A DNA stretch of 64,000 nt, taken from contig CAVTWS010000011.1 of NCBI GenBank assembly GCA_963738445.1, positions 62,001 to 126,000 on the forward strand, in the 5' to 3' direction. Below, piece after piece: positions 54,084 through 62,449 of this stretch (its first letter is position 1; every line of letters starts with the position of its first letter). A program made the translations under genes and the position numbers. The DNA comes from CAVTWS01 sp963738445 (GTDB taxonomy: Bacteria; Actinomycetota; Acidimicrobiia; Acidimicrobiales; SHLQ01). The notes under the pieces were generated by a model. The model did not search any database, was not told where the DNA came from, and saw only the letters and a program-made list of their open reading frames with translations.

Positions 54084-54629
54084 ATGTCCATGCCCCCTCC
54101 TCCGCCTGTTCCTCCGGGCGGTTACGGCCGTCCCATGGGTGCCGTCGCTCCTGACCTCGCCTCGGCCGGAAAGCGCATCGGCGCGAGGTTCCTCGATGCG
54201 GTGATCATGGGCATCGTCTCCGGTGTCGTCATCGCTCCGATCATCCTCAGCGAAGGTGAATCAGCCGGGTTCGGCGGCATCGGCGCCGACGGCGACGTCT
54301 CCACCGGCAAGCTGCTGTTCATCAGCCTGTTCTCCCTGGCGGTCGGTTTCGTCTACGAGGCCGTGATCACCAAAGTGGCGGGGGGCACACCGATGAAGCT
54401 CGCCTTCGGGATGAAGGTGGTCCGGGCCGACGACGGCGGGCCACTGGAATGGAGCCATGCTGTCCTGCGCTGGCTGGTTCCCAGCATCTTCGGCCTCATC
54501 CCGGTCGTGGGCGGGATCATCTCGTTCGTCTTGTTCATCGTCAGCCTGATCCTGCTCTTCACCGATTCGCTGCGCCAGACGATCAGCGACAAGGTCGCCA
54601 AGACCGTGGTGATCAACTCCGCCCGCTGA
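54084..54629 (+). CDS. RDD family membrane protein
   Basis: A 181-residue membrane protein. Pro/Gly-rich cytosolic start (residues 1-25), then RIGARFLDAVIMGIVSGVVIAP with the Arg/Asp pair naming the family, a second segment LLFISLFSLAVGFVYEAVIT, the motif GGTPMKLAFGMKVVRADDG, and two more segments (IFGLIPVVGGIISFVLFIVSLILLF region, residues about 140-165). RDD proteins are ill-defined; some take part in ion exchange. ATG 54084 follows GAAGGGAAA by eight bases. The 3' end overlaps the convergent DinB-like gene by 17 bases. Confidence 0.88.
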   Translation: MSMPPPPPVPPGGYGRPMGAVAPDLASAGKRIGARFLDAVIMGIVSGVVIAPIILSEGESAGFGGIGADGDVSTGKLLFISLFSLAVGFVYEAVITKVAGGTPMKLAFGMKVVRADDGGPLEWSHAVLRWLVPSIFGLIPVVGGIISFVLFIVSLILLFTDSLRQTISDKVAKTVVINSAR

Positions 54630-55233
54630 GGGTGGCCACCCCGTCGCCGCTGAGGTCGGCCATCACTGCCTTGCGGCCGGTGATGGCGAGCAGGAGCGAC
54701 ATCATCGGGCCCTCGACGACTGGTCCCGACCCGTGGGACCAGTCGTGGTCCGTGGCGCGCAGCTTCACCCCGTCGATTCGGCGTTTGCCACCGATCACCA
54801 GGTTCGATTTGGCGTAGGAGTCGGCGACCTGGGCGGCGGCGTCGAGGGGGTAGGAATGGTCGAGATGGACGGCCCGACGGATGTCCTCGGCGTGGACCAG
54901 CACCTCGCCGAGCCAGGTCTCGTTCGGTCCCGGCGGGTGCTTCGTCGAGCCGATCTGGGCGGTGAAGCGGGCCAGCGCATCCTTTCCGGAGGTGCCGCGC
55001 TCGCGGGCCACATCCTTGGCCTGCATGCGGGTGAGGCTGAATCCGGCGGCGATGACCTTGGGGAAGAAGCTCAGCGGCGTGATCTTCGAGGCTGCGGTCA
55101 TGTGGGCCAACACGTCGCGGACGCTCCACTCCGCGCAGTAGGTGGGGGTGGCCCAGGCGCTGTCGTCGAGCGACGACAGCTGGTCGGCGAGGGCTCGGCG
55201 TTCGGCGTGGACGGTGGGCCAGATGTCGACCAT
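54613..55233 (-). CDS. DinB-fold / mycothiol-dependent maleylpyruvate isomerase-like protein
   Basis: A 206-residue helical-bundle protein (TIGR03083/MDMPI N-terminal type). The start ERRALADQLSSLDDSAWATPTYCAEWSVRDVLAHM holds the TxCxxWSVRDVLAH motif whose His is the first metal ligand; EVLVHAEDIRRAV supplies the HxxD-like pair with further ligands. DinB-fold enzymes use mycothiol in actinobacteria for thiol-dependent isomerisation or transfer. The C-terminus carries an SCP2-like tail (DGVKLRATDHDWSHGSGP). ATG 55233 is preceded by GGAGGCC. Reaction unknown. Divergent from the ArsR regulator (83 bases). Confidence 0.85.
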   Translation of the reverse strand: MVDIWPTVHAERRALADQLSSLDDSAWATPTYCAEWSVRDVLAHMTAASKITPLSFFPKVIAAGFSLTRMQAKDVARERGTSGKDALARFTAQIGSTKHPPGPNETWLGEVLVHAEDIRRAVHLDHSYPLDAAAQVADSYAKSNLVIGGKRRIDGVKLRATDHDWSHGSGPVVEGPMMSLLLAITGRKAVMADLSGDGVATLSGRS

Positions 55234-55316
55234 GGTCGTGGCCTCCTTCGGGTCGTCGGTTCGCGAGCAGGTTAGACTCAGATCGAAATAGATGCCAGCC
55301 CCGCCGAGGTCACCGA

Positions 55317-56081
55317 GTGAACGATCTGCAGCGTGTGGTCGATGCTCTGGCCTCGCCGATCCGCCGGGAGATCCTGTGGATGCTCGGCGACGACGAGATG
55401 GCGGCCGGAGCCATCGCCGCTCCATTCCCGATCACCAAAGCCACCATGTCCACCCACCTCGCCGCCTTGCGAGAGGCCGGTCTGGTCGCGGTGAGGGTCG
55501 ACGGGAACTTCCGCCGCTACCGGGCGGTCCCAGGAGCCCTCGAGCCCGCCCGGGCCCTGCTGGCCTCGGAGGACCGCCGGTGGGAGACGGCCGACGACCT
55601 CCCCGAAGCCGCCGGCGCGGTCAGCTCCACCCTGCGGATGGTCGAGATCGCCGCCGTGCTGCCGGCGCCGCCGGCCCTGGTGTTCGATGCGTTCACCGAC
55701 GAGGCGCGGTACTCGGCGTTCATGGGAGTGCCCGTCACCATCCGCGATGGGCACTTCAGCTGCACCCTCGAGTGGGGGACGGAGGTGCGGGGCCGGTACG
55801 AGGTCGTCGTGCCGCCGGAGCTGATCGCCCTCCGATGGGACCACGAGGACGACGGCGTTCCGGTTCCCGGAGCCGCCCGGGTCGGCTACCTCAGGATCAC
55901 CGCCGACGGCCTCCACGCATCCCAGGTGGTGGTCCACCAAGCCGCCGCCGACGATCAGCAGGCGGAGTTCATGACGGTGGCGTGGTCACTGGTCCTGGGG
56001 CGCCTGGGCGAGTACTTCGCCAACATCGCGCCGGCACGTCCGCGGGCGCCGCGAGCCAAACGACGCCCGCCCGAACCGTGA
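55317..56081 (+). CDS. ArsR-family regulator fused to an AHSA1/SRPBCC ligand domain
   Basis: A 254-residue two-domain protein. Residues 1-85 are a winged helix (LQRVVDALASPIRREILWML, ITKATMSTHLAALREAGLV, RVDGNFRRYRAVP) of the metal-independent ArsR group. Residues about 100-235 are an AHSA1/Bet v1-like cavity (IAAVLPAPPALVFDAFTDEARYSAF, PPELIALRWDHEDDG, AWSLVLGRLGEYFAN). The combination suggests a repressor that senses a hydrophobic ligand in the SRPBCC pocket. Likely targets are itself and the divergent DinB-like gene. GTG 55317 start; a possible -10 is TAGACT about 40 bases upstream. It is convergent with the decarboxylase pair. Confidence 0.88.
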   Translation: MNDLQRVVDALASPIRREILWMLGDDEMAAGAIAAPFPITKATMSTHLAALREAGLVAVRVDGNFRRYRAVPGALEPARALLASEDRRWETADDLPEAAGAVSSTLRMVEIAAVLPAPPALVFDAFTDEARYSAFMGVPVTIRDGHFSCTLEWGTEVRGRYEVVVPPELIALRWDHEDDGVPVPGAARVGYLRITADGLHASQVVVHQAAADDQQAEFMTVAWSLVLGRLGEYFANIAPARPRAPRAKRRPPEP

Positions 56082-56106
56082 CTCATGTGTGCGTCCGCAC
56101 CGCCAC

Positions 56107-56763
56107 TCAGGTGTGCTTCCGGCCCTGCATGAGGCCGAGGTCCTGAGGCGGCACGCCGGTGATCCAGATGCTCTCGAGCTGCTCGACGTAGCGGACGAAC
56201 CGGTACTTGTCCTCGACGCCGTCGGTGCGGCGCGGCTGCACGTGGGCGTGACCGGGTTCGGTCCGGACGTTGACGAACGCGCACTCGTCGCGCTCGAGGG
56301 CCCGATCGATCTCGGCGTCGATCTCGTCGAAGGACGTGACATCGGCGGTGTGCGGAACACCGCAGGCGGCGGCGACCGCAGCCAGGTTCACGACCGACGT
56401 GGTGGCGGTGGGGCGACGGCCGGCACTACCCCAGCCGATGGATTCGTACACCCCGTTGTCGACGACGAAGACGACGAGGTTGGTCGGGCAGAGCTCGCCC
56501 AATGCCACCAGTTGGCCGAGCTCCATGAGCACCGAGCCGTCGCCGTCGAGGCAGAACACCTTGCGATGGGGAAGGGCCAGGGCGAGGCCGACGGCGAGGC
56601 CGATGACGTCGCCCATCTGCCCCAGGTGCGCCGAGCGGGGGTGTTCCTCGGTGTGGTGGGCCCACTCGAACGACACCGCGCCGATGTAGGTGGCCATGAC
56701 GAGGCTGCCGTCGGGGATCCGGGACGCCAGCCGCCCCAGCCACTCGTACCGGTCGAGTGCCAT
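56107..56763 (-). CDS. Thiamine-diphosphate decarboxylase, beta (PP-domain) subunit; sulfopyruvate/phosphonopyruvate decarboxylase-like
   Basis: A 218-residue PP domain of a ThDP enzyme. The cofactor and Mg2+ motif is GDGSVLMELGQLVALGE ending VVDN about 25 residues later. HLGQMGDVIGLAVGLALALP holds the usual substrate loop. In sulfopyruvate decarboxylase the PP and PYR domains are separate subunits (ComE and ComD), while phosphonopyruvate decarboxylase is one chain, so the split favours the first. Whichever it is, it decarboxylates a 2-oxo acid to an aldehyde. ATG 56763 overlaps the alpha-subunit stop (TGATG). The order alpha-beta on one transcript is clear. Confidence 0.85.
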   Translation of the reverse strand: MALDRYEWLGRLASRIPDGSLVMATYIGAVSFEWAHHTEEHPRSAHLGQMGDVIGLAVGLALALPHRKVFCLDGDGSVLMELGQLVALGELCPTNLVVFVVDNGVYESIGWGSAGRRPTATTSVVNLAAVAAACGVPHTADVTSFDEIDAEIDRALERDECAFVNVRTEPGHAHVQPRRTDGVEDKYRFVRYVEQLESIWITGVPPQDLGLMQGRKHT

Positions 56764-57284
56764 CACGCATCGTCCCCTCGGTCGTTCCAGACGCAGTCGC
56801 CCGAGATGAGGACGGCGGCGGGATGCAACTGCGCCTCGGCGATGCGTTTGGCCCGCTGGATCGACACGGCGAGGTCCTCGACGTGACGGACGATGACGTA
56901 CGGGATTCGCAGGGCCTGCAACAGCGGTTCGGCGACGATCCCGTGGGGGATGCCCCAGTGTTCGGTCTCGCCGACGTCGCCCCGGTACGACAGCAACAGC
57001 GTGACGGGCACGCCCGTGCCGAGCGAGATCCGGGCGATGTACTCCGAGGCCACCCGCAGCCCGCTGTTCTCCATGATGAGCGCTGGTTTCTTACCGCCGA
57101 GCCAGGCGCCGGCACACACCGAGAAGCCCACGCCCTCGTTGCACACGGGCGCGTACAGGAAGGCCGGGTCGGCCTCGACGCGTTCGTGCACGTTGCGTTG
57201 CCACCCGTCGGGCAAGCCGGACACGAAGTCGATCCCGGCCGCTTTGAGCCCCCGGACCGCTTCGTCGGCGGCGTGTTCGAGCAC
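56763..57284 (-). CDS. Thiamine-diphosphate decarboxylase, alpha (PYR-domain) subunit; sulfopyruvate decarboxylase-like
   Basis: A 173-residue PYR domain. It has GIDFVSGLPDGWQRNVHERV, VCNEGVGFSVCAGAWLGGKKPALIM with Glu in the CNEG segment (the ThDP-activating Glu of the family), NSGLRVASEYIAR, PVTLLLSYRGDVGETEHWG and QRAKRIAEAQLHPAAVLIS. Length and motifs match ComD-type subunits. It pairs with the PP-domain gene to form an active site at the interface. Divergent from the iron-alcohol dehydrogenase at 57409, which could reduce the aldehyde product. Confidence 0.85.
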   Translation of the reverse strand: MLEHAADEAVRGLKAAGIDFVSGLPDGWQRNVHERVEADPAFLYAPVCNEGVGFSVCAGAWLGGKKPALIMENSGLRVASEYIARISLGTGVPVTLLLSYRGDVGETEHWGIPHGIVAEPLLQALRIPYVIVRHVEDLAVSIQRAKRIAEAQLHPAAVLISGDCVWNDRGDDA

Positions 57285-57313
57285 CTGAACTCCTCTACGT
57301 TCTCATCCGGTCA

Positions 57314-57331
57314 GATGTCGGAGGTGACATC
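57314..57331. promoter_or_regulatory. Inverted repeat between decarboxylase and iron-alcohol dehydrogenase
   Basis: GATGTC (57314-57319) and GACATC (57326-57331) are complementary over 6 bases with a 6-base spacer, in the 124-base divergent gap. It is a weak candidate operator for both genes. Confidence 0.35.
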
Positions 57332-57408
57332 GGGCTATGGCGCGAGCGGCTCGCCCACGTCCAGAATCATTCGTGCGCCAACCGTAGCCACCCGCCTGAG
57401 GAGTCGAC

Positions 57409-58560
57409 ATGTTCTCACCGTTCCAGTACGCCTCGCCCATCGAGTTCGTGTTCGGCGCCGGGCGCTCCCGGGAGGCGGCGGCTCGGCTGACGGCTCGGGG
57501 CCTCACCCGGGCCCTGCTCGTCACCGACCCGGGCATCGAGGCCACCGGCCTGGCCGACCGCATCGAGGGTCAGCTGCACGACGGTGGCGTCGAGGTGGCC
57601 CGGTTCACCGACGTGAAGTCGAACCCGACCGTCGAGAACGTGGATGCCGGGGCGTCGGCCCTCACCGAGTTCGGCGCCCAGGCCGTGGTGGGGCTGGGCG
57701 GCGGCAGTCCCATCGACACCGCCAAGATCATTGCCGCGGCGGCGGCCAACGGGTGCTCCGCTCACGACTTCATGACCGGTGACCGCAAGATCGAGGTCGC
57801 CGGCGTTCCGCAGATTGCTCTCCCGACCACCGCCGGGTCGGGTGCCGAGTCGGCCAAGGTGTCCGTCCTGGTCGATCACGCCACGGGTGAGAAGAAGGGC
57901 GTGTTCGGCCCGGGCACCGCGCCCTGGATCACGATCCTCGACCCCGAGCTCATGGTCGGCATGCCGCCGTGGCTCACTGCGGCGACGGGCATGGATGCGT
58001 TGTCCCACGCCCTGGAGGCCTTTCTGGGCCTCGCCGCGAGCCCCTTCTCGGACGCCCTGGCCGAGCAGTCGATGCGCCTCGTCGCCGAGCACCTCGAGAC
58101 CGCGGTGGCCGACGGTTCGAACCTCGCCGCCCGCTCGGCCCTGACCATCGCCTCGGCGCTCGGCGGTTTGGCCAAGGAGCAGTCGGGCCTGGGCATCCTC
58201 CACGCGGTGGCCATGCCCGTCGGGTACCTCTACGACCTCCATCACGGCTATCTGTGCGCGGCGCTGATGCCGGCGACGCTCGACTTCAACCGCTCGGCGG
58301 TGCTGGCCAAGACGGCCTGGGTCGCCCGCACGTTCGGCGTCGACGAGCCGGGCGACGAAGCGGCCGCGGCCCGGGCGGGTGACACGGTACGGGCGTTGAA
58401 CGAGCGGATCGGCATGGGTCAGCGGCTCGCCGACGCGGGCGTCAAGGCCGTCGACCACGACCGGATCGTCGCCGACGCCATGCAGAGCTACCTGCTCAAG
58501 AACAACCCGATCGCCGGCACGCCCGACGGCTGCCGGGCCGTCCTGGAGATGTCGCTGTGA
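57409..58560 (+). CDS. Iron-containing alcohol dehydrogenase (group III)
   Basis: A 383-residue Fe-dependent dehydrogenase. The N-terminal domain has PIEFVFGAGRSREAAARL and the nucleotide loop VVGLGGGSPIDTAKI. The metal-binding region has ATGMDALSHALEAF (Asp and His) and GILHAVAMPVGYLYDLHHGYLCA (His). PTTAGSGAESAKVSVLVDH is the conserved cofactor loop. Group III enzymes interconvert aldehydes and alcohols; some reduce phosphonoacetaldehyde or sulfoacetaldehyde. The latter would be the product of the decarboxylase encoded divergently, so a two-step 2-oxo acid to alcohol route is plausible. Followed by the Rieske gene 43 bases downstream. Confidence 0.92.
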   Translation: MFSPFQYASPIEFVFGAGRSREAAARLTARGLTRALLVTDPGIEATGLADRIEGQLHDGGVEVARFTDVKSNPTVENVDAGASALTEFGAQAVVGLGGGSPIDTAKIIAAAAANGCSAHDFMTGDRKIEVAGVPQIALPTTAGSGAESAKVSVLVDHATGEKKGVFGPGTAPWITILDPELMVGMPPWLTAATGMDALSHALEAFLGLAASPFSDALAEQSMRLVAEHLETAVADGSNLAARSALTIASALGGLAKEQSGLGILHAVAMPVGYLYDLHHGYLCAALMPATLDFNRSAVLAKTAWVARTFGVDEPGDEAAAARAGDTVRALNERIGMGQRLADAGVKAVDHDRIVADAMQSYLLKNNPIAGTPDGCRAVLEMSL

Positions 58561-58603
58561 GGACCGGCGGAGCCGGATCCGACCAGGCCGGGGGGATGCG
58601 CCC

Positions 58604-59596
58604 GTGATCATCGACACGCCGACCCCTGACCCCGCCCTCGCGAACACGTGGATGCCCGTCGTCAACTCCCGCGATGTCGGCGACGACGCCCCGCTCGGCG
58701 TCGTGCTCATGGAGCAGCCCCTCGTGGTGTGGCGCACGACCGACGGAACGATCCATGTCGCCCACGATCAGTGCCCACACCGCGGCGCGGCGCTGTCGAT
58801 CGGTGAGCTCCGCGGGGATCAGCTCATGTGCCCCTACCACGGCTGGCAGTTCGGCGCCGACGGCGTCTGCACCCGCAAGCCCGCCTTCCCGGACGCCACC
58901 CCGGCCCGGTCGTTGTGCCTGAGGACCTACGCGGTGCAGGAGAAGTACGGCGTCGTGTGGGTCTCGCTCGGCGACCCTCCGCCCGAGCTCGACTACTTCC
59001 CCGCCTACGACACCGCAGGGGCCCAATTCGGGCGCCACGATCCTGCGGTGGTGCGGACGTCGGGACCTCGGATCGTCGAGAACTTCCTCGACGTCGCCCA
59101 CTTCCCCTTCGTGCACCGGGGGATCCTCGGTGCGGAACCGCACACCACCTACGCCGACTACGAGGTGGTCGTCACCGAGCGCGGTGTCGAGGTGCCGAGC
59201 GTGTGGGCCTGGCAGCCGGCGGCGACACCGACATCGGCCGACGGCGCCGATGTCGAGTACCGCTACGAGGTGCCGCACCCGTACATCGCCACCCTGCGCA
59301 AGGTCCCGACCGCGGGCGGTGTGGGCTTCGACCTGATGATCATGGCCTCGCCGATCGACGAGGTGACGTGCCGGGCCTGGATGGTCGCCGTCTACACCGA
59401 CGTCACCGTCGAGCCCGACGACTTCGTGGCCTTCAACCAGGCGATCTTCGATCAGGACACGCCGATCGTGGAGTCGCAGCGACCGCAACGCCTGCCCCTC
59501 GATCTCAGCGCCGAGTCCCACCAGCGCAGCGACAAGATGTCGCACGCCTATCGCAACTACCTCCGTGAGAAAGGGGTGCGTTATGGCGTCTGTTGA
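58604..59596 (+). CDS. Rieske non-heme iron oxygenase, alpha subunit
   Basis: A 330-residue oxygenase. The Rieske site is Cys57-x-His59 and Cys76-x2-His79 (CPHRGAALS, CPYHGWQFG). The mononuclear iron ligands are His166 and His171 in NFLDVAHFPFVHRG, the layout of single-subunit vanillate, carbazole and methylxanthine-type oxygenases and demethylases. No reductase is nearby. GTG 58604 start. The 3' end overlaps the adenosine deaminase gene by 14 bases, so it is translationally coupled to purine deaminases, an uncommon partnership. Its substrate could be a substituted purine (inference only). Confidence 0.92.
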   Translation: MIIDTPTPDPALANTWMPVVNSRDVGDDAPLGVVLMEQPLVVWRTTDGTIHVAHDQCPHRGAALSIGELRGDQLMCPYHGWQFGADGVCTRKPAFPDATPARSLCLRTYAVQEKYGVVWVSLGDPPPELDYFPAYDTAGAQFGRHDPAVVRTSGPRIVENFLDVAHFPFVHRGILGAEPHTTYADYEVVVTERGVEVPSVWAWQPAATPTSADGADVEYRYEVPHPYIATLRKVPTAGGVGFDLMIMASPIDEVTCRAWMVAVYTDVTVEPDDFVAFNQAIFDQDTPIVESQRPQRLPLDLSAESHQRSDKMSHAYRNYLREKGVRYGVC

Positions 59597-60629
59597 GCAC
59601 CTGCGACGACTGCCCAAGGTCGAGCTCCACTGCCACGTCGAAGGCGCGGCCCGGGCCACCACGATCGCCGAGCTGGCCCGCAAGAACGGCGTCGCGTTCC
59701 CGGTCGAGGACCCGGCGGACCTGTACGCCTTCACCGACCTCAACCAGTTCCTGTCGATCTACGACGTCATCTGCGCCAGCCTGGTCACCGCCGACGACTT
59801 CCGCCGGATCACCTACGAGGCGCTGGAGGACGGCGTGGCCGCCGGGGTCCGGTACCGGGAGATGTTCTTTTCTCCCGGTTTCGTGATCCGGCTCGGGGTG
59901 CCGGTGACGACCGTGTGGGAGGGGGTCCGGGCGGGCCTGCTCGACGCCCGCCGCGACCTCGACATCAACGCTCGCATGATCCTCGACTTCGACAAACCGA
60001 CCGGTCCCGCTCACGCCGTGGAGATGGCCGAGTTCGCCGGTTCGATCATCGATCGCGACCTGTTGATCGGCATGGGTGCGGATTCGGTGGAACGGGGCAT
60101 CGACCACGCCGCGTTCGCCGCTGCGTTCGAGACCGCCGCCCGCCATGGCCTGCACCGAACCATCCACGCCGGCGAGGACGGCCCGAGCGATCACATCGCC
60201 ATCGCGGTGCGCCAGCTCGGTTGTGAACGCATCGACCATGGCTTCCGGCTGCTCGACGACCCGGACCTGACGGCCGAGATCGCCGACCGGCAGATCCCAC
60301 TCACCGTGTGCCCCACCTCGAACGTCGTCATCGCCCACGTCGTGCCCGACGTCGCGTCGCACCCGTTCGACGAGCAGCGCCGCCGGGGGGTCCTCGTCAC
60401 CGTCAACTCCGACGACCCGGGCATGATGCGCTTCGACCTCGCCGACGAGTACGTCGCCGTCGCCGATGCGTACGCCTACCCGCTCGAGGAGATGGAGGAC
60501 CTGAGCCTCGCCGGCATCACGGCGTCGTGGGCTCCAGATGATGAGAAGGCGGCCCTTCGCAACCGGTTCCTACGCGAGTTCGACGAGCTCCGCGCCGAGT
60601 TCGGCCTCCCATCGCGGGCTTCGGCATGA
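59583..60629 (+). CDS. add: Adenosine deaminase
   Basis: A 348-residue deaminase of the adenosine/AMP deaminase family. The zinc motif is KVELHCHVEGA with His16 and His18. Other sites are VRYREMFFSPGF, RTIHAGEDGP (His and catalytic Glu), IDHGFRL (His) and VNSDDPGMM (Asp pair). It deaminates adenosine or a related 6-aminopurine. Position 20 is Glu where adenosine deaminases usually have Asp, so adenine, aminofutalosine or modified substrates are possible. ATG 59583 has AGAAAGGGG 8 bases ahead and lies inside the Rieske gene end. Its stop overlaps the adenine deaminase start by ATGA (60626-60629). Confidence 0.88.
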   Translation: MASVEHLRRLPKVELHCHVEGAARATTIAELARKNGVAFPVEDPADLYAFTDLNQFLSIYDVICASLVTADDFRRITYEALEDGVAAGVRYREMFFSPGFVIRLGVPVTTVWEGVRAGLLDARRDLDINARMILDFDKPTGPAHAVEMAEFAGSIIDRDLLIGMGADSVERGIDHAAFAAAFETAARHGLHRTIHAGEDGPSDHIAIAVRQLGCERIDHGFRLLDDPDLTAEIADRQIPLTVCPTSNVVIAHVVPDVASHPFDEQRRRGVLVTVNSDDPGMMRFDLADEYVAVADAYAYPLEEMEDLSLAGITASWAPDDEKAALRNRFLREFDELRAEFGLPSRASA

Positions 60630-62440
60630 GTGCCGAGGTCGACCGTGCCGATGTGGCGACCGAGGTCGACCGTGCCCGGCTGGTCCGCGTGGCTCTGGGC
60701 ACCGAGCCGGCCGATCTCATCCTGCGGCGGGCCCGGGTGGTCAGCGTGGTGACGGGGGAGATCGTGCCCTCCGACATCGTGATCGCGGGAGACCGGATCG
60801 CCGCGCTACCGGCGTCCGGCACCGCGGTGCCGGGGCCGTCGACGGAGGTCGTCGACCTGGAGGATCGGTTCGTCGTTCCCGGCCTCATCGATCCGCACGT
60901 CCACGTCGAGAGCTCGAACCTGACGCTCACCGAGCTGGCCCGGGCCATCGTGCCCCGCGGCGTGCTCACCCTCTGCGCCGACCCGCACGAGATCGCCAAC
61001 GTGCTCGGTCTGGCCGGCATCGAGCTGTTCATCGCCGAGGCCGCGGCGCTGCCGTTCGATCTGCTGTTGCGGGTACCGGGACGGGTACCGGCGCTCCCCG
61101 CCCATCTCGAGACGTCGGGACACGACCTCGACCTGGCCGCGACCCTCGCGTTGCTCGACCGGCCCGATGCCGTCGCCCTCGGCGGCGACATCAACCCGGC
61201 GCTGCTGCTCGGCGCCGAGCCGGGTCAGCTCGCCAAGATCGCCGCCGCCGTCGCCCGCTCCAAGACCGTGGGCGGGCAGCTCCCGGGCTTCTCCGGGGCG
61301 GTGCTCGACGCCACCGTCGCCTGCGGCCTGGAGGACACCCACGTCGCCGAGAGCGTCGCCGAGGTCATCGATCAGATGCGCCACGGCCTTCGGGTGCTGC
61401 TCACGCCCCGGCCCGATCGGTTGCCGGCCGAGGAGTGGCCGGAGCTGGCCGACACCCTGCGTCGCACCGGGGTCGACACCCGCCGCCTCGTCCTGTGCAC
61501 CGATGACATCCATCCGAACCTGCTCCAGCGCGAAGGTCATCTCGACGAGCGGGTCCGCCTCGCCGTGCGCTCGGGCTTCGACCCGGTGCAGGCGGTGCAG
61601 ATGGCCACCCTCAACCCTGCCGAGCTCATGCGGATCGACCGGGATCGGGGTCTGGTCGCTCCGGGCCGGCTCGCCGATCTCGTGGTCCTCGACGACCTGG
61701 CCGCCTTCACCGTCTCGTCGGTCCTGCAACGGGGGCGGGTGGTCGCTCGTGAGGGCGCCCTCACCGCGACGCTTCCCCCGTTCGTGTATCCCCGGAGCGC
61801 TATGGGCACGATCCGCCTGGCCGGTCCGGTGCGGTCGACCGATCTCGCGCTGGCCGCACCCTCCGGGGCGGGGGAGCGGTGTCGGGTCAACGTCGTGCGT
61901 TTCGGCGGCCCCAAGACCAGCTACCAGGCCGAGTTGCCGGTCGTCGACGGCGTCGTGATGCCTGATGCGTCGATCGACGTGGCGGCCATCGCGGTGCTCG
62001 AACGTCATCGGGCCAGTGGCCGGGTCGGGCGAGGGTTCGTCGGTGGCTTGGGCATCCGTGGCGGTGCGGTGGCGAGCACCATCAACCACGATTCGCACAA
62101 CATCTTCGTCGTGGGGGATTCCCACGAGTCGATGGCGGTCGCGGCACAGGCGATCGCCGACGTCGGCGGCGGCTACTGCGCCGTGGTCGGCACCGAGGTG
62201 GCAGCATTGGTCGCGCTTCCCATCGCGGGGCTGCTGTCGCTCGCGCCGCTGGCCGAGCTGGCGGCGGGGCTCGACGAGGTCGAACGGGTCCTCGTCGAGC
62301 AACTCGGGTGCAGCATCACCTACCGGCCGCTGTACACGCTCAACTTCCTGTGCCTCCCGAACATCCCCGATGTGGGCTTCACCGACCGCGGCATCATCGA
62401 GACCGCGGCGATGACGATCATGCCGGCCGTGGTCGGCTGA
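60626..62440 (+). CDS. ade: Adenine deaminase
   Basis: A 604-residue adenine deaminase. The catalytic domain has VPGLIDPHVHVESSNLTLTELA (HxH), CADPHEIANVLG, ARSKTVGGQLPGFSG, TDDIHPNLLQREGHLDERVRL and the C-terminal Ade-specific domain (VGRGFVGGLGIRGGAVASTINHDSHN and SITYRPLYTLNFLCLPNIP). It converts adenine to hypoxanthine and ammonia with Fe or Mn. It is the last gene of an overlapping Rieske-add-ade run. Convergent with the helicase gene, 9 bases apart. Confidence 0.95.
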   Translation: MSAEVDRADVATEVDRARLVRVALGTEPADLILRRARVVSVVTGEIVPSDIVIAGDRIAALPASGTAVPGPSTEVVDLEDRFVVPGLIDPHVHVESSNLTLTELARAIVPRGVLTLCADPHEIANVLGLAGIELFIAEAAALPFDLLLRVPGRVPALPAHLETSGHDLDLAATLALLDRPDAVALGGDINPALLLGAEPGQLAKIAAAVARSKTVGGQLPGFSGAVLDATVACGLEDTHVAESVAEVIDQMRHGLRVLLTPRPDRLPAEEWPELADTLRRTGVDTRRLVLCTDDIHPNLLQREGHLDERVRLAVRSGFDPVQAVQMATLNPAELMRIDRDRGLVAPGRLADLVVLDDLAAFTVSSVLQRGRVVAREGALTATLPPFVYPRSAMGTIRLAGPVRSTDLALAAPSGAGERCRVNVVRFGGPKTSYQAELPVVDGVVMPDASIDVAAIAVLERHRASGRVGRGFVGGLGIRGGAVASTINHDSHNIFVVGDSHESMAVAAQAIADVGGGYCAVVGTEVAALVALPIAGLLSLAPLAELAAGLDEVERVLVEQLGCSITYRPLYTLNFLCLPNIPDVGFTDRGIIETAAMTIMPAVVG

Positions 62441-62449
62441 CGGTCGAGG

